Notes: generated by a model not told the origin, from the letters alone. DNA of 64,000 nt from Chloroflexota bacterium (GCA_030603665.1 JAUVXJ010000012.1:62001-126000), one strand, 5' to 3'; counted from the stretch's first letter, positions 1-9,447 are shown. Made by a program: numbers and translations.

Positions 1-1
1 G

Positions 2-1471
2 GTCAGGGGCGGGCTCATCGTGGTTGGATTGGTGCTGCTTGTGGCAGGATGGTGGTACGTGCGCAACTGGGTGCTGTACCAGGACTTCACAGGGATGAAC
101 GAGTTCTTCGTCGCCCTGGGCGCGGATTCGGACCGGAACCTCACACCGGCCAAGCTCTTGGGGGAGTTGGAGGGCTTTCGTCTCTCATACTGGGCCATCT
201 TTGGCTGGTTCAACGTGCTGGCCGATGGCTGGGTCTACCGCTTCTACGATGTGCTGGTCATGTTAGGGGTCCTGGGTATTCCGCTGGCGCTGGTACGGGG
301 ACTGAAGAAGCCGCGAACTGTGTCGACACCTTCCCTGCTGTCGATGCTGGTATGGATGGCCGTGGTGGCAGCGGGATACGTCAGATACAATCAGTTGATA
401 GATGCCGCCACGGGGAGATTGGTATTCCCGGCCATATGCTGTGTCTCTGCTTTTCTGGCCTGGGGAATGGTGCAGCTACCGCCTCGACGCCACGCCAGGG
501 GCTTCATCTACGCGGTAGCGACGGTGATGTGGCTGGTGGCTTTGGTGGTTCCCCTGATGTACATCTCACCGGTTTATGCGAGGCCCCCCGTCTTGTCTAG
601 TGATGGGCTCGCGTCCATCCCGAACCAGACCGATGTCACCTACGGCGGGCAGATGAGGCTTCTGGGCTACGCGATCGAACGCGAGGTGTTCAAGCCCGGC
701 GAACCCGTCTACGTGACTCTCTACTGGCAGGGCTTGGCTCAGATGGACGACGACTACAGTGTCTCGCTGATCCTGTTGACTCCCAGTGGAGATCTCATAG
801 GCCAGGAGGACAGCTATCCAGGATTAGGGTCGTACCCCACGAGCGAATGGAAGCCTGGGGACGCTGTGGCTGATCGGTGCTGGGTGCGCATAAGGCCGCG
901 GGCGCAGGTCCCTACCATCGGCTGGGTGGGCGTGAGCGTGTATCACCTGCCCACAATGGAGTATCTGGCCGCCACGCAGGGGGGGCAGGTCGTCGAGCAG
1001 GTGTTCTTGCAGGCTGTGAAGGTCGTACCGTGGGAGTCCCGTGAATACGACATCTCCCAACCTCTGAGTGTAAATCTGGGGAATCAGGTTGATCTTGTGG
1101 GATATGACCTGGACAAGCAGGAGGTACGAGCCGGAGACACAATGCGCCTGACGCTCTACTGGCGGCCGAGGGGGGAGGTGGAGGAAGACTATACAGTATT
1201 CACCCACCTCATTGACGCCGAGGGACAGATCCGGGCCCAGGATGACGATTATCCCCTTGGGGGAGATTATCCAACCTCTTTCTGGGGGGTGGGGGAGGTT
1301 ATCCAGGACCAGTATGCACTGGAGGTGCCGCTGGAGGTTCCAGCGGGCGAACACGACATCGAAGTGGGGCTCTATCTGGCTTCGTCGGGGTCCAGACTGC
1401 CTGTCCTTGACGATGCCGGTCAGGTGCTGGATAATCGGGTGGTGCTGGGTACAGTGATGGTGACGGACTAG
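2..1471 (+). CDS. GT-C/GT39-like membrane protein, 5' end outside window
   Basis: The frame is open to the left edge, so the N-terminal half is missing and the first visible in-frame start (GTG at 20) is probably internal. The visible part begins with membrane segments containing GWWYVRNWVLY. This resembles the end of the membrane core of GT39/DUF2142-type glycosyltransferases; the gene at 35160-36560 has GWWFIRNALTY at the same kind of place. The last ~270 residues are soluble and contain two related beta-rich repeats (about residues 210-325 and 350-483 counted from position 20). Each has an LxGY...TLYW core followed by a YPTS.W segment. Such proteins usually transfer sugars from polyprenyl-phosphate donors on the outer membrane face. 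The substrate here is unknown. A GT2 gene follows 57 bp downstream of the stop and may be co-transcribed. Confidence 0.75.
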   Translation, partial: VRGGLIVVGLVLLVAGWWYVRNWVLYQDFTGMNEFFVALGADSDRNLTPAKLLGELEGFRLSYWAIFGWFNVLADGWVYRFYDVLVMLGVLGIPLALVRGLKKPRTVSTPSLLSMLVWMAVVAAGYVRYNQLIDAATGRLVFPAICCVSAFLAWGMVQLPPRRHARGFIYAVATVMWLVALVVPLMYISPVYARPPVLSSDGLASIPNQTDVTYGGQMRLLGYAIEREVFKPGEPVYVTLYWQGLAQMDDDYSVSLILLTPSGDLIGQEDSYPGLGSYPTSEWKPGDAVADRCWVRIRPRAQVPTIGWVGVSVYHLPTMEYLAATQGGQVVEQVFLQAVKVVPWESREYDISQPLSVNLGNQVDLVGYDLDKQEVRAGDTMRLTLYWRPRGEVEEDYTVFTHLIDAEGQIRAQDDDYPLGGDYPTSFWGVGEVIQDQYALEVPLEVPAGEHDIEVGLYLASSGSRLPVLDDAGQVLDNRVVLGTVMVTD

Positions 1472-1528
1472 GGAGATGGTGGAGACTACCTCAACCCGCG
1501 TTGGCGTATGGCTTCTAAGGAGGCATCG

Positions 1529-2332
1529 GTGCCCGAGGGCCAGAGAGTCATAGTGGTCATGCCGGCGTACAACGCGGCGCAGACGCTGGAGAAGACGTAC
1601 AACGATCTACCCCGGGATATCGTGGACGAGATCATCCTGGTGGATGACGTGAGCCAGGACGAGACCGTGGAGATAGCCCGTCGTTTGGGCTTGAAAGTTG
1701 TCATTCACGTCCAGAATACCGGCTACGGGGGAAACCAGAAGACCTGCTATCTCGAGGCGCTCAAGGACGGTGCGGACGTCGTAGTCATGTTGCACCCTGA
1801 CTACCAGTACGACTCCACGTTGGTCCCCGAGTTGATCCATCCCATCCTGGCGGGAGAGGCAGATCTGGTGCTGGGCTCCCGAGTGCTGGGTGGAGGCACT
1901 CTGGCAGGGGGGATGCCGGTCTACAAATACCTCTCCAACAGGTTCTTGACCCTGGTGGAGAATCTGGCGTTCCGGAAGCGCCTTTCCGAGTACCATACCG
2001 GCTTTCGTGCCTACAGCCGTCGATTCCTGGAGACGGTCCCCTTCCTGCTGAACTCAGACCGGTTCGTCTTCGACAGTGAGATTCTTGCGCAGGCCGTGGC
2101 TTTCGACTTTGAAATCACCGAGATAGCCGTGCCCACCCGCTACTTCGACGAGGCGTCCTCCGTTGGCCTGAAGGATGGAATCGTATATGGCCTCCAGACG
2201 CTGTCGGTGGTGTGCAGGTATCTGCTGAATAGCCTGGGCATTCTGGAGAGCGATCAGTTTCAGAAGAGGCTCTCCGAGATCATTAGCAGGTACCACTCGC
2301 CTACCATCTTCCGGCAAGAGGTGGAGTCGTAG
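1529..2332 (+). CDS. GT2 family glycosyltransferase (DPM1/polyprenyl-phosphate sugar synthase-like)
   Basis: This is a cytoplasmic GT-A fold glycosyltransferase. Near the N-terminus it has the nucleotide-binding start VVMPAYNAAQTL, then ILVDDVSQDET and a metal-binding region around MLHPDYQYD, where HPD replaces the usual DAD. The GSRVLGGG and YHTGFRAYSR segments are typical of dolichyl/undecaprenyl-phosphate sugar synthases. About 267 residues fits the short soluble form. An ATG at 1508 is in frame, but AAGGAGG (1517-1523) lies 5 bp before the GTG at 1529, which makes 1529 the better start. The preceding gene encodes a GT-C-like membrane protein, so this enzyme could make its lipid-linked donor (inference). 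Confidence 0.85.
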   Translation: MPEGQRVIVVMPAYNAAQTLEKTYNDLPRDIVDEIILVDDVSQDETVEIARRLGLKVVIHVQNTGYGGNQKTCYLEALKDGADVVVMLHPDYQYDSTLVPELIHPILAGEADLVLGSRVLGGGTLAGGMPVYKYLSNRFLTLVENLAFRKRLSEYHTGFRAYSRRFLETVPFLLNSDRFVFDSEILAQAVAFDFEITEIAVPTRYFDEASSVGLKDGIVYGLQTLSVVCRYLLNSLGILESDQFQKRLSEIISRYHSPTIFRQEVES

Positions 2333-2537
2333 CCCCTCGCTGACGCCCTGAGGATTCAATCATGCCTCATCAGGGCGGTTGGACGAGCACCGCAAGCGAA
2401 AACCCGCCGGGCCGTTCGACGAAGAGACCGTGGTGTAGACTGTTGCCAGATCGCCCGCCGTCCGGGTGTACGTGGTTGGCCAGTTCACCGACTTGGAGGC
2501 TGAGCTGATCATCGAGCGCGGTGCGGGGAGCGTGCAC
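2333..2537. other. Convergent intergenic region with imperfect hairpin
   Basis: This lies between the rightward GT2 gene and the leftward tsaC gene. GCCCTGA (about 2349) and TCAGGGC (about 2375) can pair around an inner TGAGG/CCTCA pair, forming a stem without a U tract. It may help termination. No conserved coding frame is recognised. Confidence 0.3.
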
Positions 2538-3200
2538 CTACGGTAGTTGGGTGAGTTCCTGCTCCAGCTCCCGGGAGGAGATGGGCCCAGGCCGGACGAC
2601 GGTGGGGGACACCCCGGTGAGGTCTATCACCGTGGAGGCTTGGCCTCCTGGGCAGGGGCCGCCATCAAGGATGAGGTCTATCCGCCCTTCCAGGTACCCG
2701 AGTACTTCCTGGGCGGTCACGGGGTCGGGATGGCCGGAGCGATTGGCGCTGGTGGCAGCCAGCGCCCCTCCCGCGGCGCCGATGAGTCGCAGCGCGAACT
2801 CATGCTCCGGTACTCGAACCGCTACAGAGGGTCCGCCCGCGGTGATCACATCCGGTATGCTGGGGCCGCGCCGCAGGACGATGGTCAGCGGGCCTGGCCA
2901 GAATCTCTCCGCCAGCAGCCACGCTTCAGGGGTGAGGTTCTCTGCGAGGTCCGGCAGATGGGCGGCGCTTTCCATCAGGATAGCGATGGGCTTGCTTCGG
3001 GGCCTGCCCTTCACGTGGTAGATCTGCTCCACCGCCTGGGGCAGGAAAGCGTGAGCGCCTACTCCGTAGACCGTGTCCGTGGGGAAGGCCACCAGGCCAC
3101 CTTGTTTAAGCACCCAAACGGCCTCGTCGATGGCTCTTGCGTATGTTGTAGGCATGACCTCGGTGCGCGTGTGTTCGCGCATGTATTCTACCCCACTCAA
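2538..3200 (-). CDS. tsaC: Threonylcarbamoyl-AMP synthase (Sua5/YrdC)
   Basis: It makes threonylcarbamoyl-AMP from threonine, bicarbonate and ATP, the first step of the t6A37 modification of ANN-decoding tRNAs. The YrdC core is clear: GGLVAFPTDTVYGVGA near residue 35, the KGRPRSKPIAIL loop, and SANRSG near residue 155. At 220 residues it is the short TsaC form without the Sua5 C-terminal domain. The start is TTG at 3200, overlapping the prmC stop (TTGA), which indicates translational coupling; an ATG seven codons in is an alternative. The prfA-prmC-tsaC order is common in bacteria. Confidence 0.93.
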   Translation of the reverse strand: MSGVEYMREHTRTEVMPTTYARAIDEAVWVLKQGGLVAFPTDTVYGVGAHAFLPQAVEQIYHVKGRPRSKPIAILMESAAHLPDLAENLTPEAWLLAERFWPGPLTIVLRRGPSIPDVITAGGPSVAVRVPEHEFALRLIGAAGGALAATSANRSGHPDPVTAQEVLGYLEGRIDLILDGGPCPGGQASTVIDLTGVSPTVVRPGPISSRELEQELTQLP

Positions 3201-4042
3201 GTGGCGATGATAGCCACCCGGTCAAGCCCAGCCAGATCTCTGACCAGGCCCACTATGGCCGCAGGAAACTGCTCTCGTGCCAAGTCGTTGACCGCCAGCG
3301 CCTGGGTGGCGCCGATCTCCAGGCAGATCATCCCTGGAGGCCTGAGGCGTGAGCTGGCCTGCTCCAGGAGGCGGCGGATGTGGTCCAGCCCGTCGGGGCC
3401 TCCATCCAGCGCATAGAGCGGCTCGTAATCGGTGATGTCGGGCGCCAGATTTGGCAGCTCATCCTGGGAGACATACGGCAGATTGGCCACGATCAGACCC
3501 ACGGGTTTAGGCATGGGCATCAACAGATCGCCAAGGAGAAGGTGTACTCTATCTAGCACATCGTGGCGACGGCAGTTCTCCTCGGCAACTGCAAGAGCAT
3601 CTGAAGAGCTGTCTATTGCGTAAATCTCAATCGAGGGGAGATTGACGGCCAGGGCGATGGCTACCGCGCCGCTGCCCACTCCCACCTCCGCTAGCACGGC
3701 CACTTCCCTCTGGCGACCGATCATCAGGGCAACCTCCACCAGGGTCTCTGTCTCGGGGCGCGGGATGAGGACGCGGCCATCCACCTGTAGTTCCAGGCCG
3801 TAGAACTCCTTCTGGGCGGTGATGTAGGCTACTGGTTCGTGCTGGAGCCGGCGAGCCACCAGCGACCTGAAGTGTTCCTCTGCTTCAACACTTGGTCTCC
3901 CATCTGGTTGGGTGTACAGCTCGCTTCTGGAGAGCCCCCGCGAGTGGGCCAGCAGCACCTCGGCATCCAGTTGCGGCGACTCGATTTCCGTCTCCTTCAA
4001 GGCTGCGGTAGCCCATCGCAGGAGTTCACGCGTGTTGCTCAA
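3197..4042 (-). CDS. prmC: Peptide chain release factor N5-glutamine methyltransferase
   Basis: It methylates the glutamine of the GGQ motif in release factors using S-adenosylmethionine. The N-terminal ~80 residues form the PrmC helical domain. The methyltransferase fold follows with SAM motif I (EVGVGSGAVAIALA) and the catalytic ANLPYVS motif, a variant of NPPY. Length (281) is normal. The start is TTG at 4042 with GAGAGGG about 8 bases upstream. The gene lies between its substrate gene prfA and tsaC, with which it overlaps by 4 bases. Confidence 0.95.
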   Translation of the reverse strand: MSNTRELLRWATAALKETEIESPQLDAEVLLAHSRGLSRSELYTQPDGRPSVEAEEHFRSLVARRLQHEPVAYITAQKEFYGLELQVDGRVLIPRPETETLVEVALMIGRQREVAVLAEVGVGSGAVAIALAVNLPSIEIYAIDSSSDALAVAEENCRRHDVLDRVHLLLGDLLMPMPKPVGLIVANLPYVSQDELPNLAPDITDYEPLYALDGGPDGLDHIRRLLEQASSRLRPPGMICLEIGATQALAVNDLAREQFPAAIVGLVRDLAGLDRVAIIAT

Positions 4043-4164
4043 GGGCTTGCCCTCTCAGAGTTGGCAGTGGGTCCGGTTCCACGGCAAACAAGAAGGGCAG
4101 GCGCCTGCTTCCGCAAACAACTGCCCGTCTCCACGATCACGGCTGCGTCCGTTGCGCGCTCAAG

Positions 4165-5232
4165 TCAGTGCATATCTTGCAGCGCAGCTGCCTGTTCCGC
4201 GCTGGCCAACTCATACACGAATTCATCCAGGTCGCCATCCAGCATCTCTTCGAGACGGTAGCTGGCCAGACCAATGCGATGGTCGGTCACCCTGTTCTGG
4301 GGAAAGTTGTAGGTGCGTATCTTCTCGCTGCGGTCCCCTGACCGCACCTGAGATCGTCGCTGGGCATCCACCTGGGCCACTTGCTTGCTCTGCTCCATGT
4401 CATAGATGCGAGCACGCAGGATGGCCATGGCTCGTAGCCTGTTCTGGAGCTGTGAGCGTTCGTCCTGGCAGGTGGCGACCAGGCCAGTGGGCACGTGGGT
4501 GATGCGCACGGCCGAGTCCGTGGTGTTGACGCTTTGGCCACCATGGCCTGCCGCCCGGTAGACGTCGATCCGCAGGTCCTCGGGAGCTATGGTCACCTCG
4601 ACTTCGTCCATCTCCGGCAAGATGGCGACTGTTGCTGCGGAAGTGTGGATGCGCCCTGACGACTCAGTGACAGGCACTCGCTGCACTCGATGGACGCCGC
4701 TTTCATACTTGAGGTGGGAATACGCGCCCTTACCCTCCACCCGGAAGATCACTTCCTTGAAGCCCCCGATGCCGGTGCGGTTGGCTGATAGGATCTCCGG
4801 CTTCCAGCCCTTGTTCTCGGCGAACCGGGTGTACATGCGGTAGAGGTCGCCCGCGAACAGCGCCGCCTCGTCCCCTCCCGTTCCGCCTCTGATCTCGACA
4901 ATGACGTTCCTGTCGTCATTGGGGTCCTTTGGCACCAGGAGTAATCTGAGCTTGTTCTCGAGCTCGTCGGTCTCCTCTTGCAGCGAGTCGACTTCCTCCT
5001 GCGCCAGCTCCTTCATCTCCGGGCTCAGGTCTTCCTCCAGCATGGCGCGAGTCTCATCCAGCTCCTGTTGCACTTGCCCGTACCGCCGGTAGGTGCTCAC
5101 GAGCTGTTCCAGTTCGGCTCGCTCATGGCCATACTCGCTCGCCTTTACATAATCAGAGGCCACGGCGGAATCGGCCAGCAGAGTATTCAGTTCCTCGTAG
5201 CGCGCCTCCAGGCGCAAAAGCTTATCCAGCAT
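4165..5232 (-). CDS. prfA: Peptide chain release factor 1
   Basis: RF1 terminates translation at UAA and UAG. The protein has the N-terminal coiled-coil domain, the stop-codon-reading motif PVT within RVPVTESSG (the PxT of RF1, not the SPF of RF2), and the peptidyl-tRNA hydrolysis motif GHGGQSVN (GGQ at about residues 231-233). The frame is open up to 5253, but the family normally begins MLDKL..L, so the ATG at 5232 is preferred. It heads a leftward operon with prmC and tsaC, with 122 bp to prmC. Its promoter must lie in the short divergent region shared with gatB. Confidence 0.96.
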   Translation of the reverse strand: MLDKLLRLEARYEELNTLLADSAVASDYVKASEYGHERAELEQLVSTYRRYGQVQQELDETRAMLEEDLSPEMKELAQEEVDSLQEETDELENKLRLLLVPKDPNDDRNVIVEIRGGTGGDEAALFAGDLYRMYTRFAENKGWKPEILSANRTGIGGFKEVIFRVEGKGAYSHLKYESGVHRVQRVPVTESSGRIHTSAATVAILPEMDEVEVTIAPEDLRIDVYRAAGHGGQSVNTTDSAVRITHVPTGLVATCQDERSQLQNRLRAMAILRARIYDMEQSKQVAQVDAQRRSQVRSGDRSEKIRTYNFPQNRVTDHRIGLASYRLEEMLDGDLDEFVYELASAEQAAALQDMH

Positions 5233-5296
5233 GATTCTTGTCCAGCCTGCCAATGCGCTCTATTATGACAGCGCCCCTCGCTTGAAGGGGATTATC

Positions 5297-5326
5297 ATCA
5301 TACACATCATACACATCATACACATC
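5297..5326. repeat. 9-bp tandem repeat (ATCATACAC, 3.3 copies)
   Basis: Three perfect head-to-tail copies of ATCATACAC plus three bases sit in the divergent prfA/gatB intergenic region, about 20 bp upstream of the gatB promoter -35. The repeat could bind a regulator, or be slippage-prone AT-rich DNA affecting either promoter. No known operator is recognised. Confidence 0.85.
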
Positions 5327-5347
5327 CCGCGTGGAGTTGGCAAGAGG

Positions 5348-5376
5348 TTGTCATGCCTGGATGATGTCTGTATAAT
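5348..5376 (+). promoter_or_regulatory. Sigma-70-type promoter of gatB
   Basis: TTGTCA (5348-5353), a 17-bp spacer and a perfect TATAAT (5371-5376) lie about 60 bp upstream of the gatB ATG. Confidence 0.8.
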
Positions 5377-5437
5377 TGCCTCTTGGCGTCCATCGGGGCT
5401 GGCTGGGCGCAGAGCGGATAGAGGAAGGGTTGGCGTC

Positions 5438-6892
5438 ATGGGGTACGAGGCGATCATTGGCATGGAGGTGCATGCCCAGCTCTCCACCAAGAGCAAGATG
5501 TTCTGTGGGTGCAGCTCCCGCACAATAGATCAGGGTGCGAATACTGTCGTGTGCCCCATCTGCCTGGGCATGCCCGGTGTGCTGCCCACCGTCAACCGCC
5601 GCGCTGTGGAGTACTCCTATATGACGGCCTTGGCTCTCGACTGCAAGGCCACCGAGGGAAGGGTCTGGTTCGATCGCAAGAATTACTTCTATCCGGACCT
5701 GCCCAAGAGCTACCAGATCTCGCAGCATAGTTCGGTAGTCGGGCGAGACGGCCATCTGCTGGTGGAGGTGGATGGCGTGCGCAAGGAGATAGGCATCTCG
5801 GATGTCCACGTCGAGGAGGATACTGCCCGACTCTATCACCGAGACGAGGGAGAAGACCGATACACCCTCATCGATTTTAATCGCTCTGGTGTGCCCCTGA
5901 TGGAGATAGTCAGCAAGCCAGACATGCGTTCTCCTATGGAAGCCAAGGCGTATCTACGTCAGCTTCGGAAGCTGCTGCGGTATATTGATGTGAGCACGGG
6001 GGACCTCGAAGCGGGGTCGTTCCGATGCGAGGCCAACATCTCCCTCCGGCCGGAGGGGTCAGAAGAGCTGGGCAACCGAGTCGAGATCAAGAATATGAAC
6101 ACCTTCCAGGCGGTGGAACATGCCATAATGACTGAGATAGTGAGGCAGTCAGCGATTCTGGATGCGGGCGGGATGGTGGTGCAGCAGACCGTTGGATGGC
6201 GGGATGAACTGGGGAGGACGGAACCACAGAGGATCAAGGAGGAGGCTCACGACTATCGTTACTTCCCAGAACCTGATCTACCACCACTTGTTATCACCAG
6301 ATCTTGGATTGACGAGCTACGCTCGCGGATTCCGGAACTGCCCATCGTCAAGAGGGATCGTTTCGTCAGCGATTACGGGCTGCCTCCCTACGATGCGGAG
6401 CTGTTGACCGAAGATCCGGCTGTGGCGGAGTTCTTTGAGGAGTGCGTTCGACAGTTCCCGGAGGCAAAGGCTGTCAGCAACTGGATTGTCGGTGAGTTGT
6501 TCCGGCTGCTCAACGTGAGCGGTGGGGCGGTGGGTGCCCTCAGAGTCAGTCCGGGCCAACTGGCTGAACTTCTGAAGTTGGTCGAATCCGGGAAGATCAA
6601 CATCAGCACAGCCAAGGCGGTTTTCGAGGAGATGTTCGAGAGCGGAAGGTCGGCCGAGGAGATCATCGCCGAGAGCGATCTCATCCAGATAAGCGACGCG
6701 GATGAGTTGTCGGATGTGGTTGATCGGGTTCTGTCAGCAAACCCGGATGCGGTTGCCGACTATCTGGAGGGGAAGACGGAGGCCCTCCGTTTCCTGGTAG
6801 GTCAGGTGATGAAGGACACACGAGGCAAGGCCAACCCTCAGATGGTCGCCCGTTTGCTCATGGACAGTCTGGACGCGATGGGGCAGGAATAG
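5438..6892 (+). CDS. gatB: Asp-tRNA(Asn)/Glu-tRNA(Gln) amidotransferase subunit B
   Basis: GatB is the kinase/tRNA-binding subunit of GatCAB, which converts misacylated Glu-tRNA(Gln) and/or Asp-tRNA(Asn) to the correct amide. The signature start GYEAIIGMEVHAQLSTKSK is present, followed by the zinc-site cysteines (CGCS, CPICLG), the HDYRYFPEPDLPP segment and the C-terminal YqeY-like tail ending in KGKANPQMVARLL. The frame is open from 5231. The ATG at 5438 has AGGAAGGG 8 bases upstream and begins exactly where the family begins, giving 484 residues. gatA and gatC are not in the window. Confidence 0.97.
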   Translation: MGYEAIIGMEVHAQLSTKSKMFCGCSSRTIDQGANTVVCPICLGMPGVLPTVNRRAVEYSYMTALALDCKATEGRVWFDRKNYFYPDLPKSYQISQHSSVVGRDGHLLVEVDGVRKEIGISDVHVEEDTARLYHRDEGEDRYTLIDFNRSGVPLMEIVSKPDMRSPMEAKAYLRQLRKLLRYIDVSTGDLEAGSFRCEANISLRPEGSEELGNRVEIKNMNTFQAVEHAIMTEIVRQSAILDAGGMVVQQTVGWRDELGRTEPQRIKEEAHDYRYFPEPDLPPLVITRSWIDELRSRIPELPIVKRDRFVSDYGLPPYDAELLTEDPAVAEFFEECVRQFPEAKAVSNWIVGELFRLLNVSGGAVGALRVSPGQLAELLKLVESGKINISTAKAVFEEMFESGRSAEEIIAESDLIQISDADELSDVVDRVLSANPDAVADYLEGKTEALRFLVGQVMKDTRGKANPQMVARLLMDSLDAMGQE

Positions 6893-6939
6893 CCGGCGTC
6901 CCCTTCTAGCAATTGCTGTTGGCGTGGAGGTTCTTCCTG

Positions 6940-8088
6940 ATGAGTAAAAGGAACAGGCACTGGCTCGTCGTGGAGGCATGCGGGTCGGAGATCGGCCAGC
7001 GGAAAGCGATCTTGTGTGCGCTTGCCCTCTTGGCAGCCATGTCGCTTGTGCTGGCGAGCAACGGCTGTTCGGTGCTGCGACGGTCGCCCGCGGCCACGCC
7101 AACACCGACCAAGACACCCGTCGTGGCCGCGGCCGCAGAGCCTACTCCCACCGCCACCGTCGTCCCGCCGACGCCAGAGAGATCCTATGATCGGTGTCCC
7201 TTGACTGGCATCGAGATGGCCGATCCCAGCATGGCCATGAGGCGACCGCTGGACATCAAGGTGGACAATTACCCAGGCAGCAGGCCGCCATCGGGGCTGC
7301 ACAAGGCCGATGTGGTCTTCGAGCATTTCGCAGAGGGCGCCATCACACGCTTCAGCGCCATCTTTCTGTGCCAGGATCAGGAGCGTGTAGGGCCCGTGCG
7401 GAGCGCTCGACTCATAGACGTAGAGCATCTAGCGGACATGTTTGATGCCGTGCTCGTTCACTACGGGGCGGCGAACCAGGTGCTGCCTATGATCAGGGCT
7501 GCGAGTTTTCCGGACATGGATGGCTACTTTGGAGCTGGTGGTTTCTTCAACGCCTCGGGCAGAGTGAGCCCTTTCAATAAGTACTGTGATACCAACGCCC
7601 TGTGGGAAACCGTCGAAGAGGAGGGGTGGCAGAGACCTGCTGATAGGCCTGCATTCCCTTTCAGTGATAGCGTGGATTGGGACCACCATGCTGCTGAGGT
7701 CAAGGTGGAGTATGCCCCTCAGAACTGGGTCCTCTGGGAGTTCGACGCCGATGGTGGCTTATATCGGAGGTACGCCGACGATGAGCTTCACATCGAGGAG
7801 ACTACCGACGAGGCCTTGACCGCGATCAACGTGGTAGTGCTCCAGGCGAAGCACGCTAAGACGGACATCGACGAAGGATACGGCTCTTTCTCTGTGAGGA
7901 TCGACCTATTGGGTCAGGGGCCAGCCATGGTCTTCAGAGACGGCATGTATGCGGAGGGGACGTGGGTGCGGCAGAGCCAGGCAGAGCTGATCCGTATCCT
8001 GGATCAGTCCGGCAATGACATCCCTTTCCAGCCTGGCAACGTATGGGTGCAGGTGGTTCCCGACCTGGACATCGTGGAGGCGAGCTAG
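6940..8088 (+). CDS. DUF3048 domain protein, membrane-anchored (YerB-like)
   Basis: This is an exported or membrane-anchored protein of unknown biochemical function. After a hydrophobic segment (about residues 23-40) ending near SNGC, a weak lipobox, comes a Pro/Thr/Ala-rich linker. The DUF3048 domain then has the family hallmarks KVDNYPGSRPPSGLHKADVV, EGAITRFSAIF and GPVRSARLIDVEH. The C-terminal half carries the second DUF3048 subdomain with a GNVWVQVVP ending. The ATG at 6940 has GTGGAGG nine bases upstream; an in-frame TTG at 6913 is less likely. It starts 47 bp after gatB and is followed within 10 bp by the TPR gene, suggesting co-transcription. Confidence 0.88.
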   Translation: MSKRNRHWLVVEACGSEIGQRKAILCALALLAAMSLVLASNGCSVLRRSPAATPTPTKTPVVAAAAEPTPTATVVPPTPERSYDRCPLTGIEMADPSMAMRRPLDIKVDNYPGSRPPSGLHKADVVFEHFAEGAITRFSAIFLCQDQERVGPVRSARLIDVEHLADMFDAVLVHYGAANQVLPMIRAASFPDMDGYFGAGGFFNASGRVSPFNKYCDTNALWETVEEEGWQRPADRPAFPFSDSVDWDHHAAEVKVEYAPQNWVLWEFDADGGLYRRYADDELHIEETTDEALTAINVVVLQAKHAKTDIDEGYGSFSVRIDLLGQGPAMVFRDGMYAEGTWVRQSQAELIRILDQSGNDIPFQPGNVWVQVVPDLDIVEAS

Positions 8089-8097
8089 TCACACCTG

Positions 8098-9204
8098 ATG
8101 TACATTCAAGAGGAGAAGAAGAGAGGCCGTTTCCTGGCTTGGATACTGCTCTTACTGATCATCCTGGCCGGTCTTGCTGTCTACGCCATCGTGGAGAGGC
8201 CCGAGCTGGTAGGCCGCGAGCCACCTCCGGAACCGGTGGAGACCGCTCAGGGGCACATTGAACAAGGGGATGCCTTTCTTGACGCGGGGAACATAGATGA
8301 GGCTATGGCCGAGTACGCGAGGGCCGCTGAGCTGGACCCCGAAAACGCGATCGCCCACGCCCGCTGGGGCCGACTCTTGACCTTGCGCCGGCGCTACTCA
8401 GAAGCTCTAGAGCAGACGACCAGGGCTGTTGAGCTGGCTCCCGACAGTGCAGAGGCACATGCTCTCCATGCCATGGCGCTGGACTGGAACGGCCGGTACG
8501 ACGACGCTGTCGCCGAGGCCCTGAGAGCCATTGAGCTGGACTCTGACTATGCGGAGGGTTATGCGTACCTGGCGGAAGCATACGCGGACAAGGATCGCTG
8601 GAACGAGGCTTTAGAGCACGCCAAGACGGCTGTCCGTCTTGATGGTTCTAGCTGGGTCACCCATCTCAATCTGGGGTATGTATACGAGAAGATGGGCAAT
8701 TACAGCGAGGCGGTAGCTGAGTATGCGGAAGCGTCGCTGCTACAGCCCAACCTGGGCTATCTGTACATCCGATTGGCGCGTACATATCGCGTGTTGGGCG
8801 GGTACGAGCTGGCCATCGCGCAGCTGGAACTAGCCGAGAATGTAGATCCGCACAACCCGGAAGTGTACGACACACTGGGCCAGGTGTACCTGGACCAGGG
8901 AGAGTTCGAGAGAGCTGCTGACAGGTTTCGAAAGGCTGTTGAGGAAGATGAAGAATACGCGACTGCCTACGGGCATCTAGGCATAGCGTACTTCCGGCTC
9001 ATGCGTTGGGAGGACGCCATTCCCAATTTCCTGACGGCTATTGAACGCGGCTCGAAAGCGCCTGAGTACTACTACGCCCTCGGGTGGTCCTACATCAACC
9101 TATCGGAGGACTGCGAGCAAGCCATACCGCATTTCGAGATGGCCCTGCAGCTCGATGTCTGGGCGCAACCAGCATGGGATGGGCTTGACTACTGCGAGGA
9201 GTAG
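8098..9204 (+). CDS. Membrane-anchored TPR-repeat protein
   Basis: One N-terminal transmembrane helix (about residues 12-31) follows a short basic cytoplasmic stretch. About eight tetratricopeptide repeats then fill residues 50-365. Repeat hallmarks such as AMAEYARAAELDPENAIAHA, A.LGWSYINL and YDTLGQVYLDQGEFERA are visible. TPR domains are protein-protein scaffolds, and the partner is unknown. The gene begins 9 bp after the DUF3048 stop, so both membrane-anchored proteins are probably made together. No catalytic motif is seen. Confidence 0.85.
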   Translation: MYIQEEKKRGRFLAWILLLLIILAGLAVYAIVERPELVGREPPPEPVETAQGHIEQGDAFLDAGNIDEAMAEYARAAELDPENAIAHARWGRLLTLRRRYSEALEQTTRAVELAPDSAEAHALHAMALDWNGRYDDAVAEALRAIELDSDYAEGYAYLAEAYADKDRWNEALEHAKTAVRLDGSSWVTHLNLGYVYEKMGNYSEAVAEYAEASLLQPNLGYLYIRLARTYRVLGGYELAIAQLELAENVDPHNPEVYDTLGQVYLDQGEFERAADRFRKAVEEDEEYATAYGHLGIAYFRLMRWEDAIPNFLTAIERGSKAPEYYYALGWSYINLSEDCEQAIPHFEMALQLDVWAQPAWDGLDYCEE

Positions 9205-9313
9205 CAGGGTTCTGGTAGCAAGGGCAGGAGAACACGCGGTTGGCGGACGGCTCACACCCTGTTGGGGTGGGCCGAAGATGAAAACTGCAGCCTTCTGCCC
9301 CAAAAGGGAGGTT

Positions 9314-9343
9314 TTGCGCGGAAAAGTGAGAACGTGGTAGAAT
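9314..9343 (+). promoter_or_regulatory. Possible second upstream promoter of groESL
   Basis: TTGCGC (9314-9319), an 18-bp spacer and TAGAAT (9338-9343) lie upstream of the main groES promoter. It is weaker than the main promoter and unsupported by anything else. Confidence 0.35.
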
Positions 9344-9381
9344 AAGCGCAGGATTCGCGCGCTGGGCTCGCCTCACACGGT

Positions 9382-9410
9382 TTGCACTTTGGGCGAGAAT
9401 ACTGTATGAT
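9382..9410 (+). promoter_or_regulatory. groESL promoter
   Basis: TTGCAC (9382-9387), a 17-bp spacer and TATGAT (9405-9410) lie directly before the CIRCE operator. The predicted transcription start (about 9417) falls at the operator edge, the normal geometry for HrcA repression. Confidence 0.85.
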
Positions 9411-9420
9411 AAGAGGTGAA

Positions 9421-9447
9421 TTAGCACTCTATGACTGAGAGTGCTAA
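9421..9447 (+). promoter_or_regulatory. CIRCE operator (HrcA binding site)
   Basis: TTAGCACTC, nine bases, GAGTGCTAA is a perfect match to the CIRCE consensus inverted repeat. HrcA binds it and represses groESL until heat shock. hrcA itself is not in this window. Confidence 0.98.

Noticed and set aside
5231..5437. Upstream extension of gatB
   Set aside because: It would read through the promoter and the tandem repeat; the family start and ribosome site are at 5438.
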